A stretch of DNA of 64,000 nucleotides. Origin: Nomia melanderi (taxonomy: Eukaryota > Arthropoda > Insecta > Hymenoptera > Halictidae). The notes beneath the pieces are model-generated. The model saw nothing but the letters and a program-made list of their open reading frames with translations, had not been told where the DNA came from and did no database searches. Below are positions 13,514 through 24,774 of the stretch, one piece after another; position 1 is the first letter of the stretch, and each line of letters begins with the position of its first letter. A program made the translations under genes and the position numbers. The DNA lies in assembly GCF_051020985.1 (NCBI RefSeq), contig NC_134999.1, positions 4,030,001 through 4,094,000 of the forward strand. Direction: 5' to 3'.

Positions 13514-13955
13514 TTGAACTTTCTTGCCGTTTTTAACAGATGCTTATTGGATCGAGTCAGACTCGCAAGAAATACTCAAACGGAAGATACTAAAATATTT
13601 ATCATGTAAACATTTAAATTGTGACGATAGTTTTGCGAGAGATTCTAAATTAAATTTGTGTATTTGTACAGATACAAAACTAGCAGACTCTTCGAGTCTC
13701 AAGAAACGTGTTGTTCTGATTTTTATGAGAAACTGGAAATAAGTCACCCTAATTGCTCGATAGTTTTAGTATTAAGTGTCATACAATTATTTTAAGTTCG
13801 AATTGTATACTATTTTTCTCTTATTAATTCCTGTGTTTTGAATTAAGGGTGGATATAAATTAATTGAGAATATTTCTTTGTCTTTGTCGATAAATTATTA
13901 ATGACAAAGTTATACCTAGCGCAGTTATAAAAGAAATCATAGGACAAGGGGTTAA
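13514..13955 (+). mobile_element. family B TTAA element with an internal insertion
   Basis: The left end (TTGAACTTTCTTGCCG) and the GAGTCAGACTCG motif just inside match the family-B left half. The right end reads AAATCATAGGACAAGGGG followed by TTAA, the family-B right end. At 442 bp it is about twice the usual family length. Extra unrelated sequence fills roughly 13600-13800, including frames of 72 and 67 codons that I treat as chance. The terminal TTAA at 13952-13955 is also the first four bases of the next element. Confidence 0.65.
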
Positions 13956-14188
13956 CCCTTTGCACTTGAGAGGCGCACTTTCTGTTGCCAAATAATTTAA
14001 TACAGCAGAATTATAAAGTTTGATATTTAATATTAAGCTTTACATAATGTATCAGTATGTGAAATATCGAAATAAAATACCTTTATTCCTTAATTTATAT
14101 GTTAAGGTACTTTTAAAGAATATTATCTATATTTCATCAGAAAATATTGAACATTTGGGGTGAAAAACTTCCGAGTGCAAAGGATTAA
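13952..14188. mobile_element. TTAA-type MITE, 237 bp (family D)
   Basis: The left end reads TTAACCCTTTGCACTTGAG. The right end in reverse complement reads TTAATCCTTTGCACTCGGA. These are near-perfect inverted terminal repeats bounded by TTAA on both sides. No coding capacity. It directly abuts the family-B element on its left and shares the TTAA with it, as expected if this element inserted into the flanking TTAA of the earlier one. Confidence 0.8.
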
Positions 14189-15034
14189 TATATTTGTAAC
14201 AGTATGTTACTTCAGCCATGTTCGGTGTTTTTTATTACAGTTGTTTATTTGTTAATTGGCTGTGGATCTTTACAAATTCGTAATTTTGCAATCAAATTTA
14301 AGAGTTTTGATAACAGGAACTGCATATACATTTAACATGGTTAGTAAACATTTTAAATAAATAATAATAATATAAAAACCTTTTTAAAGTGTATTGAAAT
14401 TGTTTGCTGTGTTCTTCATATTGAAAGTATACTATAATTGCGTAATATCCGTAATCTACCTATTATTGTAGTATAATCAGATTTAGTTTAGATTTGTACA
14501 ATTAGATTAATTTTATTTCACTAAATGTGATAGACGAAGCTCCCTATTTGTTGAGACGATAAAACATTAAGATTATATGTTTATCAGTATTTCATGTATC
14601 ACTCGGTTATTAAGATTTATGTATATTAAAAAAGTCAAATTAATATAACAATTAAAAACTTTCCATTCTAGTATATGAACAGACAGATTTCAATAAAGTA
14701 TAGAACCAGTAGCTCATCTTTAATGTGATAGCTAAAACTACATAGTGTGTGATAATGAGGACATAAGATGACCGATATAAAGCACAAATACATGCCAATA
14801 AAGGGGACGTCAAACACAGTAACTTTTTTTGCAAGTTTCTAATAAACATTTATAAAGTACTTGAAAACTAATTCAATTGAAAACATATGGAGGTCCGCAA
14901 TCGCAGTAATCAATACGTTAAGCAGATAGTTAATAGTATTAAGCAATAGTTATATATATAATAGTTGTGTTATATGTGTTAGAGAAAAATATGTTTTGAA
15001 ACAATTCCGTTCCTATACGAGTATGATTCTGATA
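14189..15034. other. A+T-rich, no gene seen
   Basis: No motif or repeat was recognised. The 65-codon minus-strand frame at 14652-14849 has no domain. Confidence 0.45.
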
Positions 15035-15110
15035 ACTGGGTCATCTATTTCATCTGCTTATTTTTGTTTACTTCTGTGTTCGTTGATTTTTATTTAATCT
15101 AAAATTGGAA
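15035..15110. mobile_element. partial end of the MITE found at 15477-15696
   Basis: CTGGGTCATCTATTTCATCT and the following TTTTTGTTTACTTCTGT resemble the long terminal repeat of the complete element 440 bp downstream. No matching partner end was seen except the downstream element's own right end, so this is either a solo terminus or the outer end of a larger related element (about 15035-15696). Confidence 0.5.
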
Positions 15111-15476
15111 ATTAATATTGCGCGTACATATTAAAATAATTAACAGACGCACTTAATATTTTTAAATTTATTTCAAACTAAGTGTAAACAAAAATATATT
15201 AGTAGCAAACGTTACGTAAATTAATAATTAATTAACTTAAAAAATACTGATTTATAAAAAAGAAAATATGATGAATGCTTTTTTGAGCCATTCTTATTTT
15301 CTCGATATTATCAGTGCAGTTTAATATTCACATATACTTTCATATAATTTTTCCATGAAAAAATAAATAATACAGAGCCATTTTTCATTGAAAATGTTTT
15401 CATAGTTTTCATTTCAACCAATAATTAATAATCTAAGTTGTCTAAAAGCAAAAAACTTAAATACAATTTTTAAATA

Positions 15477-15696
15477 TTGGATCATCCCATAAACAGTGCA
15501 ATTTTCTAATACTTCTTTTATGTTTAATAATTAAAATAAACAGAACTGTATCAAATATAAAATACACTTTTTTTTATTATATACCTATAGATGACGAAGA
15601 ATAAATTTCGTATTGAAAAAAAATTCCATTCATCTGAATGATTAAAAATAAAAGAAGTATCTACTAATAAGCTGCATCATTTATGAGATGACCCAA
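15477..15696. mobile_element. TA-type MITE with terminal inverted repeats of about 55 bp
   Basis: The left end reads TTGGATCATCCCATAAACAG. The right end in reverse complement reads TTGGGTCATCTCATAAATGA. The match continues for about 55 bases through an ATACTTCTTTTAT block. TA lies immediately outside both ends. Length is 220 bp with no coding capacity. The ends and TA target suggest a Tc1/mariner-superfamily derivative. Confidence 0.8.
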
Positions 15697-16330
15697 TATT
15701 TCCGTCAAAACAGAGCCAGGCATCGCAATCAAAGGATTGAAATCGTGATTGTAGGGATCATAAGAAGCACAGCTTACTAATGATTAGACGTGAAAGGGGA
15801 TTCGACACGGCGGAACAGTAATTGCCTTGTTATCACTGTTCCAGGGTTCCACATTGTGTCGGCGTCTTACTGTCCGGCCCTGGTTCCTCAAGATTAACGG
15901 TGTAACATGCTAATTAGGAGTCTCATGCCGAGAAGTCCGGTTTAGTCTCGGAGAGTGATCTGCTCTACCTTTGGACATTGCCACGTAGCCGACACGGTTG
16001 CATGTATATTAGTGGAGATGCTGGAGCCAGGTATACCAAGCGGCAGACAATAAGCCATTGTCGTCCTTCCGACGTTACCGTGCATCGAAGACGGAACTAC
16101 CATCGGCTTTCTCGGTTGTCATTGTCCCCTTTTGTTTCTTTGTCCCGTTTAATCGTGCAATCGTTCGTTCCTCTTTCGAAAATTTTCTCTCTGACCCCGT
16201 ATTATTAATTTTATACTTTGTCCCTTTTTGTCCCTTTATCAATACTAGTCCCCCTTTCTGCTTTTGTTTCTAATGCTTTGGTCTGCTCTTCTACTCTTTC
16301 ATTCGTTATCTTTAATCCCTCTTTACAGTA
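15697..16330. promoter_or_regulatory. candidate regulatory block, then pyrimidine-rich stretch
   Basis: 15710-16000 is compositionally balanced and unlike the flanking deserts. It contains CATGCTAATTAGGAGT near 15909 (overlapping octamer-like and homeodomain-type TAATTA sites). An interrupted hairpin lies at 15803-15861: GGAACAGT pairs with ACTGTTCC, enclosed by CGACAC with GTGTCG. 16100-16330 is T/C-rich with repeated TTGTCCCTTT strings. A conserved non-coding element is plausible but unproven; the pairing could also suit a small structured RNA. Confidence 0.3.
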
Positions 16331-18066
16331 TGTTTTGTTATTGGATTTATTTGGATACTACTGGTAATTATTTGAACGATATGTATAATAATGCTTTTGT
16401 ATTTTATGCGGCTTTTCAAGGATAAGGATCACCGTTTCGTGTTATTGATAATATGAATAATGCTTAATACGAGAATTAATTATAGATAATAATTAAGAGT
16501 CTTTATTGTATATTGGTTTTAATAACATGAATTATGAATTCCGCTGGGATTCAATTATTTTAATACTTTGAATGCTGAGTTATTCGTATGTTACGGATCA
16601 TATGATTCTTTGTTCAGATCTGTTTTTATAGCAATATATTAAGTGAATTAAACTTTGTTGAAATAACGTACAAAGAGATCACGAGAGTAATCGATAAAAT
16701 CAATTTTAAATTTTTAAATTGTGATGACAGTTAAAAAGAAATTGATTGTTCCAGTGAAAGTTGAACAAATAGAAACGAGATAAGGAACAGTATAAAATGA
16801 ACAAAGTAAGAAGAAATTCATTCAGTACAATATGTAAAGCGTATGATGAAACAGACGAAATTGCGTTAAGAAATTCTGAATGGAATGATGAACGAAAACT
16901 GCTACTGTTTTATTATAGAATGTATAATACTGTAATTATGCGACAATAACGCATTGTATAATATAATGGTCATTGTAATGCACTCCGGTCATGAAAATTC
17001 ATTAGCCATGTTAATGAATACATACGAAATACTGTGCGAATTAGCTAAATAACAGAGCAATGAAGTCGGAAAATCTACTACGCACCACAACAAATTGTGT
17101 CTTTTCATATCATTAAAATTTAAGTAGAAAGAACATCAACACTAGATTTATTTATAAATTTATTTATAATTTGTCAGAGATATAATGAGAGTAAATTTCA
17201 ATTATCAATTAGGTTATATAAATTATATTTCTTTGGATAGCAATTCAAAAATAGTAATATTTTATGAATATTCAACTTTAAATCGTATTTACATAGATAT
17301 CAGATATAATATATACACACGTAGAAACATTGTTTTTAAAAATGATTAATTGCTTAAAAAAGAAAATTTATTAAAATTTCGTAAGTTCTTTGGAAATATT
17401 AATATTTAAATAATTATAACTTCTATATTACGCGTATAATTGAAATAAATATTTAATTCCAATTATTCTAAATATTTGATTGTATTTTTAATTTTCCAGG
17501 AAATCTTGAAAATAATAACAGAGTAATGGGTGTAAGCAACTACAATATATCTATAAATATACATTAAAAAGATAAATATATTCTATTGAAGAGACTTGTA
17601 TTATTAATATCAGTTTTTTCTCCTCCTTAATTCCATTCTTGAATCAATTGTGTTTGCAACGCACAGTTAACTCTAAATTATTCAATCGTTATTCCATTAG
17701 TCAGCTCATTAAGTTTGCTTTGCGTTTTCATTTTATAGCTTTCTTTTTCCTCGACAATGAAAGTGTTGCAAAATTTAATTAGCAGGTAACAGCTTCTGTT
17801 CCCTTCTTTCCCTCTGCGTGTCTCTCGACTACACGAGTATTAGCTGCCTTCCATTTACGCGTATTAGTACTCTTAATTCTTGAGTAAAATTCTTGATTAA
17901 ATCACTGAGTTCAAATGGAAGCGAAATTAGAAGTTTACTGGCTTTGGAACAGTACATTCACTTTGAATCTAAATAATAACGAGCACGGAACATCAATTTA
18001 TTCTTTTTTAGAGTACAGAATGTGTTTGAATAACGCAACGCTGGGTCGAGTATCCCTAGGTTTAGC
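16331..18066. other. A+T-rich desert, no gene seen
   Basis: No recognisable gene or complete repeat. Many stops occur in all frames. Confidence 0.5.
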
Positions 18067-18285
18067 ATTGGGTTGAACAGAAAGTTTGTTCAGTAAATTT
18101 AATGAAAAAATAAGTATTTATTTTAAAACAAACTTTAATTTATTTGTCCATTTAAAATATATATATATATATATATATATTGATACAATTGTTTAACATT
18201 GTTCGATTTAAAAGACGATACAATCGTTTTTTAAAATAAAGATTTAAAAAGAATTTTGCCAACAAAAATTTCTGTTCAACTCAAT
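18067..18285. mobile_element. mariner-like MITE carrying a (TA)n tract
   Basis: The left end reads ATTGGGTTGAACAGAAAGTT. The right end in reverse complement reads ATTGAGTTGAACAGAAATTT. These are inverted repeats of about 25 bases enclosing 219 bp. A TA microsatellite of about 11 units sits inside at 18158-18180. No coding capacity. The GGTTGAACAGAAAGT-type end resembles mariner-class termini. Confidence 0.7.
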
Positions 18286-18866
18286 ATGTCTAAAAGTAAT
18301 TAGAATTATTTCATGTTAAACAAATTCTGTGATTAAATGACTTATTTAATTAAAATGTGTAATACTTTACGTAATTGCAAGCTCTCGAATTTAGCAATTT
18401 TCAGGAGTCATCGGCAGATTTCGAACTACATGTAATACAATTACTTTGGAGTTGAATCGTTTTCATTTCAAACTACACTTGTTACGATATGTTTCTCTTG
18501 CTACATGCATTCAAATTTGTTTTCAGAAATTAATTTACCGGCGCAAAAGTCGAACAAAACTACGAGTAGCAAATTGAATTGACTTCTTTTTAAAAAATCA
18601 ATGCTAAACATATGTTTAAAGATTCTACGTTATTAAGGATTCATATATTTTCATGGCTGCAAGATTAATTATCGTACAGTATATTTTTAAAGTAACCCTT
18701 ATTGTTACTGCAATTTTTGCGTGGTCAAAAAGATTTATTTCATTCCACAGTACTAATCCTAATATTAAACCAATTTATTTAAAATATACAAACATAAGCA
18801 TCAATCAAACAATTTAAATATAAAATTTCAAAACCCTTAAAAAGTAGAGAATTATCAAATATGAAA
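18286..18866. other. A+T-rich, no gene seen
   Basis: Nothing above background was recognised. Confidence 0.45.
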
Positions 18867-19317
18867 TTTAACACTAAAACTACCGAGCTGTTAAATAGAT
18901 ACTTTCAAATTTTCCTAAAACTCTAAGAATACACCTATCGAGATTTTAATTGACTTACGATTCAGTTTGCTTATTACTAAATCAATTTCTTTACTAATTT
19001 TTCACAGAACCATCCGTTACCTTTTTATCACTAAAACTACCGAGCAGTTAAATCGACTTTGTGAAATTCCTCTATGGAAACTCCTAGAGGGTATCTATTG
19101 GGATTTTAATTGATTTACAATTCAATTTGCGTATTGCTAAATCAATTTCTTTAATAATTTTTCAAAGAAACATTTGTTACCTTTTTAATAATCGTAAAAA
19201 GAAGAAATATCAGGAACGTGTCATTTTGACCCGTCTGGTAGTTCTAATGTTAATAATTAAGAAAGAAGAATTTAGGAATGAATCAATCTGACCCACTTGG
19301 CAATTCTAGTGTCAAGA
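18867..19317. mobile_element. compound family A TTAA element with internal tandem copy
   Basis: It begins TTAACACTAAAACTACCGAG. About 160 bp later the same unit restarts (CACTAAAACTACCGAGCAGT near 19030) and runs to a normal family-A right end, GACCCGTCTGGTAGTTCTAA, with TTAA at about 19250. A further partial right end (CTGACCCACTTGGCAATTCT) follows to 19317. The structure is therefore left end, body, left end, body, right end, right end: an internally duplicated or serially inserted element. No coding capacity. Confidence 0.75.
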
Positions 19318-21000
19318 AACTAGAGTTAATCCTCAAACCTCAGAACAAAGTATCCAATTAGAAACGCAATATATAAAGCAAAGAAATTAATGAACGTATT
19401 TAGCAGTGCGAAAAATCATTAAACTAATTGCGATGTGTGATTCATCGTACACTACGGGTCCCACAATTCTCGTGGGGCCAGCACGCATTACCTCCACGCT
19501 TCTAATGCTTTTTCGTGCGAAACATTCCCAAACCGTCCACGTGCGACGCGTCCATTTCACGCTCCATTTATGCAAACGCAGCCAGGAGGACGCAGTGGCG
19601 ACGGTGACCCAGAACGATCGCGCAGAATTACGTGATACTGCATAATTCAATATGATTTAATACGTCAATGTAAATTTCAAAAGACCCTCTGAAAAGCGGC
19701 GATGATATAGCCGGCTTACGTGCTTACACATGCAACAGCGGACGCGCATTTTCGTGCGTCAAATCGGATTTCAGCGTCGCCCGGAGTTTTCTGCGCGTAC
19801 ACCGCTTACACTCGTTTATATCCATTGCGTCTTCTAGTTTCTGCTTTTTCCCTTTCGTTCACGAGCGCGACACTGAAATTTTTCTTTTCTTTTCTTCTAT
19901 TTCCTCTTATTTCCTAGTTTTCCTTTTTTATTCGAACGAGCTATTAAAACACTGCTGGTTTAAATCGAGTTTGTAAGCTGCGCGCGAAACCGATACGCAT
20001 ATTTTAAACACCGACGTTGAACGGTGCTGATACCGACCCGTTTGAAGTGAATTTAAAATATATTTTCTTGGAATAAATTTTTGTGCAAATGTAAGTTGTT
20101 GTGGGTTAATTAATGGAAATTGAAACAGAAGTTTCTTTATTTTAATGAAAGTTCTTGTACTAGTGACATCGATCTTGGTGAGATTATGGAAACCAATTCT
20201 TATAAATAGGTGTTATCTCATCAGGAAAGTTAACAAAATGGCACTATTTCTTGATTTAGTACTTAAAAAGTTGTCTCCTCTGTTACATTTCGCTGCCGAT
20301 TGGAAACTTAAAGTCACACAGAATAAACATTTTTTTTTATTTTGTGACTGTACGTGTATCAAGTTTCCATATGGAAAAAGTCATAAAATGCATTAATTAG
20401 ATTGTTTACCAATATTTCCGTATTTATTTCATTTCCACGCCATCATTTAAACAGAATAACAGTCATATATTTCTTTCAACTTCTCATAAAAATTCATGTA
20501 ACAGAGGATTAAAAAGCTGAATTCATTCTTTAACAGTACACAACCTCGTTGTTATAGTACATTTCGTGTTTCAATGTAATAAATATTTAAACAAATATGT
20601 ACTGTTACACCAATATTTTAAACTGTTGTCATCCTGTTCAATAAAAATAATGCTTGATACAAAAAAGTATAGGCCAAATGATTTTGATTGAAACTTAAAA
20701 TTCAAGAGTATCAAGACTAATTTTCCTAGGCATCGGGTGAAGTTCTAAATGAAATATCAATTTTATAAATTTCCTATTCTATTTAAATAAAGGCTTTAAT
20801 TATATTTGAAAATCCTATTTTAATCTTCAATCAAATGCAAAACTTTATTTAAAAAGTGGATATCTGCTAATCTGCAATTTTTAAAGGTAAACTCAGAAAT
20901 ATTCAAGCTTGAAAGAATATCACTGGAGTCAGGCAATAAATTCAGTTTCGCTTATACTTTACACAAGACATTGTTTCGAATTCATTATCGAGTATCGTAT
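19318..21000. other. G+C-richer patch then A+T-rich DNA
   Basis: 19440-19900 is CpG-containing, with frames of 65-87 codons on both strands and no recognised domain. 19930-21000 is A+T-rich. An imperfect inverted repeat lies at about 20299-20371 (TGGAAACTTAAAGTCACA against TGTGACT...AAGTTTCCA) with a T-rich loop, inside an 83-codon frame that has no other coding sign. Confidence 0.4.
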
Positions 21001-21430
21001 CTTCGAAAGGTCAAACATCCTGAGACCACAGAAGATGATAATTTTTGCAAATTACACGTAGGTCCCTTCGAAGGAAACTTCGTTCGTGGATACACTGTCA
21101 GGAGATAATATATGCCAACAATCGCACAGACCACGTTAATGGCCTACGAGAAATGTATTAGGTGACAGATATAAGTGCCTGGGAAATGAGGTTCGCGGGA
21201 TTTACGACGTCGCGATTATCGTTTCTCTTCCCCGGCATGTAATTTACGACCGTTCGATACCTCCAAATCGCCATAAAAATCTTTCTCGAATTCCTCCGGG
21301 AACTAAAAGCTCTCGAGGTATCATTACGCCCATCAATATGTAATTAGAGATCCCATTTTTCGATGTGTCGAATGATCAAGTGATCTCGAGAACGAAACGA
21401 GGATAAGCAACGCGTATAAAGAGATTCACA
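21001..21430. promoter_or_regulatory. compositionally balanced block, candidate conserved non-coding
   Basis: Unlike the flanking A+T-rich DNA, this block has few long A/T runs and contains palindromic strings such as CGTCGCGATTATCG near 21207 and CTCGAG-like sites. No frame or domain. It is listed only as a region where conservation should be tested. Confidence 0.2.
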
Positions 21431-22067
21431 CGAATCTTAAATCTTTTACCATAAAAAACGAGTATTTTTTAATATTAAAGCTACTAAGAGGGTATTTGTC
21501 AAAATTTGGAATGAATTATAGTTTATAATACAAATAAAATATATTTTGAATAATATATTCACAAGTTTATAATAATTAATTACTGATTGTAGAAGAAGAG
21601 ATTAGAAATAGGTAATTCTGATTTGTCCGGTAGTTCTGTTATTGAATGGAACCATGTGTGAAGGTAAATACGTATCTCTCTTTTTATATTCTGAAGAACA
21701 CACGAAAACAGAACCTATTCAAGTAATTAATACCCAGTTAGCAGGAATTCATTTCGGATTTTGATTCTCACAGATCCGTATCGTAATTACTGATATGAAA
21801 AACGTTTCTACTGAGAATTTTCGAAGTATAAAATAGAAAAAAAGATACTAAATGGTTTTGACGAATAAATGAAACTGAAATATCTCTCGATTGAATTCTC
21901 TAAAAAAAAATATTATAAACTTGTAGTTCAGAAAAATCACTAACCCTTTATGCACAAAAAGAAACAAGTTTTTACCATCACAATTATAATTAAATACTTG
22001 CAATCGAAAGATTTGTATTTAATACACTACTACATCTCCGTTACATAATGTTCTTTCAAAAGGTTAC
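21431..22067. other. A+T-rich, no gene seen
   Basis: A possible orphan TTAA-type end (CTAACCCTTTATGCAC) lies near 21942. No partner was found. Confidence 0.4.
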
Positions 22068-22318
22068 TTAACACGCTCACGCCGAAACATGTACTTATAT
22101 TTTTAATGGTATATTGTAATAATAACAAACCAACAATAATAACAAAAAATGCTAGAGCACATTCTTCTATTACATATTTAGTTTCCTGACTTCAGTCTTT
22201 AATTGTGGGCAACTGTTACTAAACAGTTTAATAAATAAATCACTGACGATAATTTATTTTAATACTGCAAATTAGCTGTGTGCACCACTAGTGGTACACG
22301 CCGGCATGAACGCGTTAA
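22068..22318. mobile_element. TTAA-type MITE, 251 bp (family E)
   Basis: The left end reads TTAACACGCTCACGCCGAAA. The right end in reverse complement reads TTAACGCGTTCATGCCGGCG. Both are bounded by TTAA. The interior is A+T-rich with no frame. A second family-E copy lies at 31597-31841. Confidence 0.75.
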
Positions 22319-23024
22319 ACGAAAACTCTGAAATAATACTTCCATTACATGTATTTACCAGACACAAGAAATTATGTATCGCAGCTACATGGTGGCGGAA
22401 TTAAAAACCGAGGTCCCGTTTATTTCTCATTAAGTGTGACCCGGATTCCGGGTTTGAAAATTCCGGGAAGCACCTTTGCAAATTAAAAAATATATGTCGA
22501 ACAATATACACAAAAGAAGAAATTGTGCCGTTGTTAATGTTAACGAAACGAGAACTCGCGAATGCGCGTCAGCGAAGGCAAGCAGCTTTTATCGCCTATC
22601 TCCCGAATAGTTAGAAATTCTTTTCGAAAAAGTTTCACCGGGAAGTTTTCTGTGTGCCCGGCATCCACGGGAACTAAAATATCCGAGAAGAAAAGCGGGA
22701 TCGTTATATTCAGCAATATACGGGGCCGGGTATTGCCTTGAAAAATTTATCGAAACTTTCGATAATTGCCTCCGCCGTTGGCGGACGCGGGGAAAAACGA
22801 AGAGCATGTGTATACGTGACAGAAGTTAGTCGACAGTGGCACGTATCGAGAATCAACTTATCGACGTCGATTCGAGGGGGTCGGGGCTATCGCAAAAGTT
22901 GTCTTTTCATTTTAAATAATCTTATGGATTTCAGCTACAACGGAATGTATTTGAAAAAAAACGTGACAATCGGTAACGTAGACTTCTATGTAATTGGCTA
23001 AGAATAATAGTGATCTAAATGCTA
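22319..23024. other. G+C-richer patch
   Basis: 22380-22900 has raised G+C, with frames of 72 and 87 codons on opposite strands over shared bases. No domain, tRNA-like fold or complete repeat was recognised. Confidence 0.4.
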
Positions 23025-23150
23025 TTTTTGAGCTCTCGAGAAGATGCTTTTGTGAAATGCTGTGGGATTGGTAATGTACTAATATTACAATGTTATTAAT
23101 AATGTTAATTGTTGTCAATTATTAATATTAGTAACTGTCATATTAGTATC
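23025..23150. repeat. partial copy of the 45.3-kb hairpin element
   Basis: TTTTTGAGCTCTCGAGAAGATGCTTTTGTGAAATG-type sequence (23025-23059) resembles the arm of the inverted-repeat element at 45281-45445. The adjoining sequence, rich in TATTAATA strings, resembles that element's centre. The opposite arm is absent, so this is a truncated copy. Confidence 0.55.
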
Positions 23151-24600
23151 TATGTAGTAATTGGTATGGTAATTATTTAGATTCACATTAGATTTTCATT
23201 GGGTAATTATTGCATTTATAGAATCGTTCGAAATAGGAGTGCATAATGGACAGGTGTATAACAAGTAATGAATAATCTGTTAGATTTTAATTGTCTTGAA
23301 TAATATGTAGTCAGATTATATCTTGTTCAATTCTAAGCTGTCCAGAAATCTTAAGTATGGACTGTCCTTATGCTCATTGCTTCCTCAGTAACAATGAGGC
23401 AGTTAATAGTCTGCAATAAAACCGTGCTCAACTCGTCACCAGACTCTTCAACACTCGTTAACACGTTAACGATCGAACCAGCACCCGTAAAATTTTCATA
23501 AAATCCAAGTAATTTCTACAATAAAATAGAGATTGAAAAGTTAAGATTTGTTATAGTGATTATTCCTTCAACAATCTTGCATTTGAAGCTTGGTACACTT
23601 AGTATACCGTTGTAAAAATATTGAAGCTTGGTACACTTAGTATACCGTTATAAAAATAAATTAGTTTGAAACTAAGATAAGAATCAATTGTGTCATCTAG
23701 ACCTAAACATAATAATATTAATATTATCCGAATATAAAAAATATATTATTTCGTATTATAATCATTTTAAAATGATTATAAATATTTCTTGACGTAAAAT
23801 CTCCCCGTAACATTAATCCTAGATATTATTTCTTTCGTAAATTTCAAGATAAGAAAATGACAGTTATTTATTATTTATTTCATAGAATGTACACAAAACT
23901 AGTATCACACACGTGATAAAAAGACAAGAATTTTATGCATTTATAGATAACTTTAGAGTGTAATCTTGCACAAAATGCATACAATACAAAGACATATATA
24001 AAATATGCACAGGTTTTTGGAATATTTGTTTTTTGAATTCTATTTATATTACTATATTCTTAAAAATAAAATTCATGAAATCCCACAGTCTACTGATAAA
24101 TCTTGAAAACTGTGTTCTTAAACAGTTAACTGGGTTCGCCGAGTATACATATCATCTAAAAGCTATAATACTAATTTTTTCAAAAATGAATTGTTTATCT
24201 TTCCCTGATGAATATATAATTCATTTTCATTTTTTTTTGTTTTTTTTGTTAAAGTATTGAATTGACGCAAAAGTTTTGACAGTTTTATTTATTATATTAT
24301 ATACTAATATATTGATTACTTTACATAATTATAGAAGTATCCTTCATACAAGTTATAATAATCTGAAAACAGATGTTATTTGTTTAAAAAAAAACAATTT
24401 TTGTTCACCATGTACAGAAAACGTTAAAATTGTTGCATCAACCGAATATATCTTAGGTATTTACATTCGTCTTGCATGTGAGGAGTATACATTTCATTGT
24501 TTAATTTTATTGCGCGCAAAATATGAGATTTTGAAACTAAATCCAACAATAAACGTGCAAAAATGAGAAGCAACGCACCATGTAAACAGACACGTATATC
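23151..24600. other. A+T-rich desert
   Basis: It contains a short tandem duplication at 23583-23658 (listed separately), an orphan TTAACACGTTAACGATCG end near 23458, and a perfect 18-base A+T palindrome AATCATTTTAAAATGATT near 23760-23777. Frames of 75-96 codons have compositions expected of A+T-rich DNA. No gene is supported. Confidence 0.45.
23583..23658 (+). repeat. 38-bp tandem duplication, two nearly identical units
   Basis: The unit from 23583 (TTGAAGCTTGGTACACTTAG, then TATACCGTT) is repeated head to tail from 23621 with about one mismatch. The near identity suggests a recent slippage or duplication event. Confidence 0.9.
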
Positions 24601-24774
24601 GTCGGTGGAAAAAATTTGGAGAAACGGTAACACTTTTCAGGGGGGCCGCGGGCTGTGAAATACATAATCTCTAGCTATCTCTTATCTCACCCCCGGGGCA
24701 ATAAAATGCCGGTATGAACGGTTCTGCGATGTTCTCAAGGAAGGGCGTTGGAATTCGCACGAATTTACGATCGT
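24601..24774. other. small G+C-rich patch
   Basis: It contains GGGGGGCCGCGGGC near 24640 and CACCCCCGGGGCAATAAAAT near 24689. No gene is seen. Confidence 0.35.
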
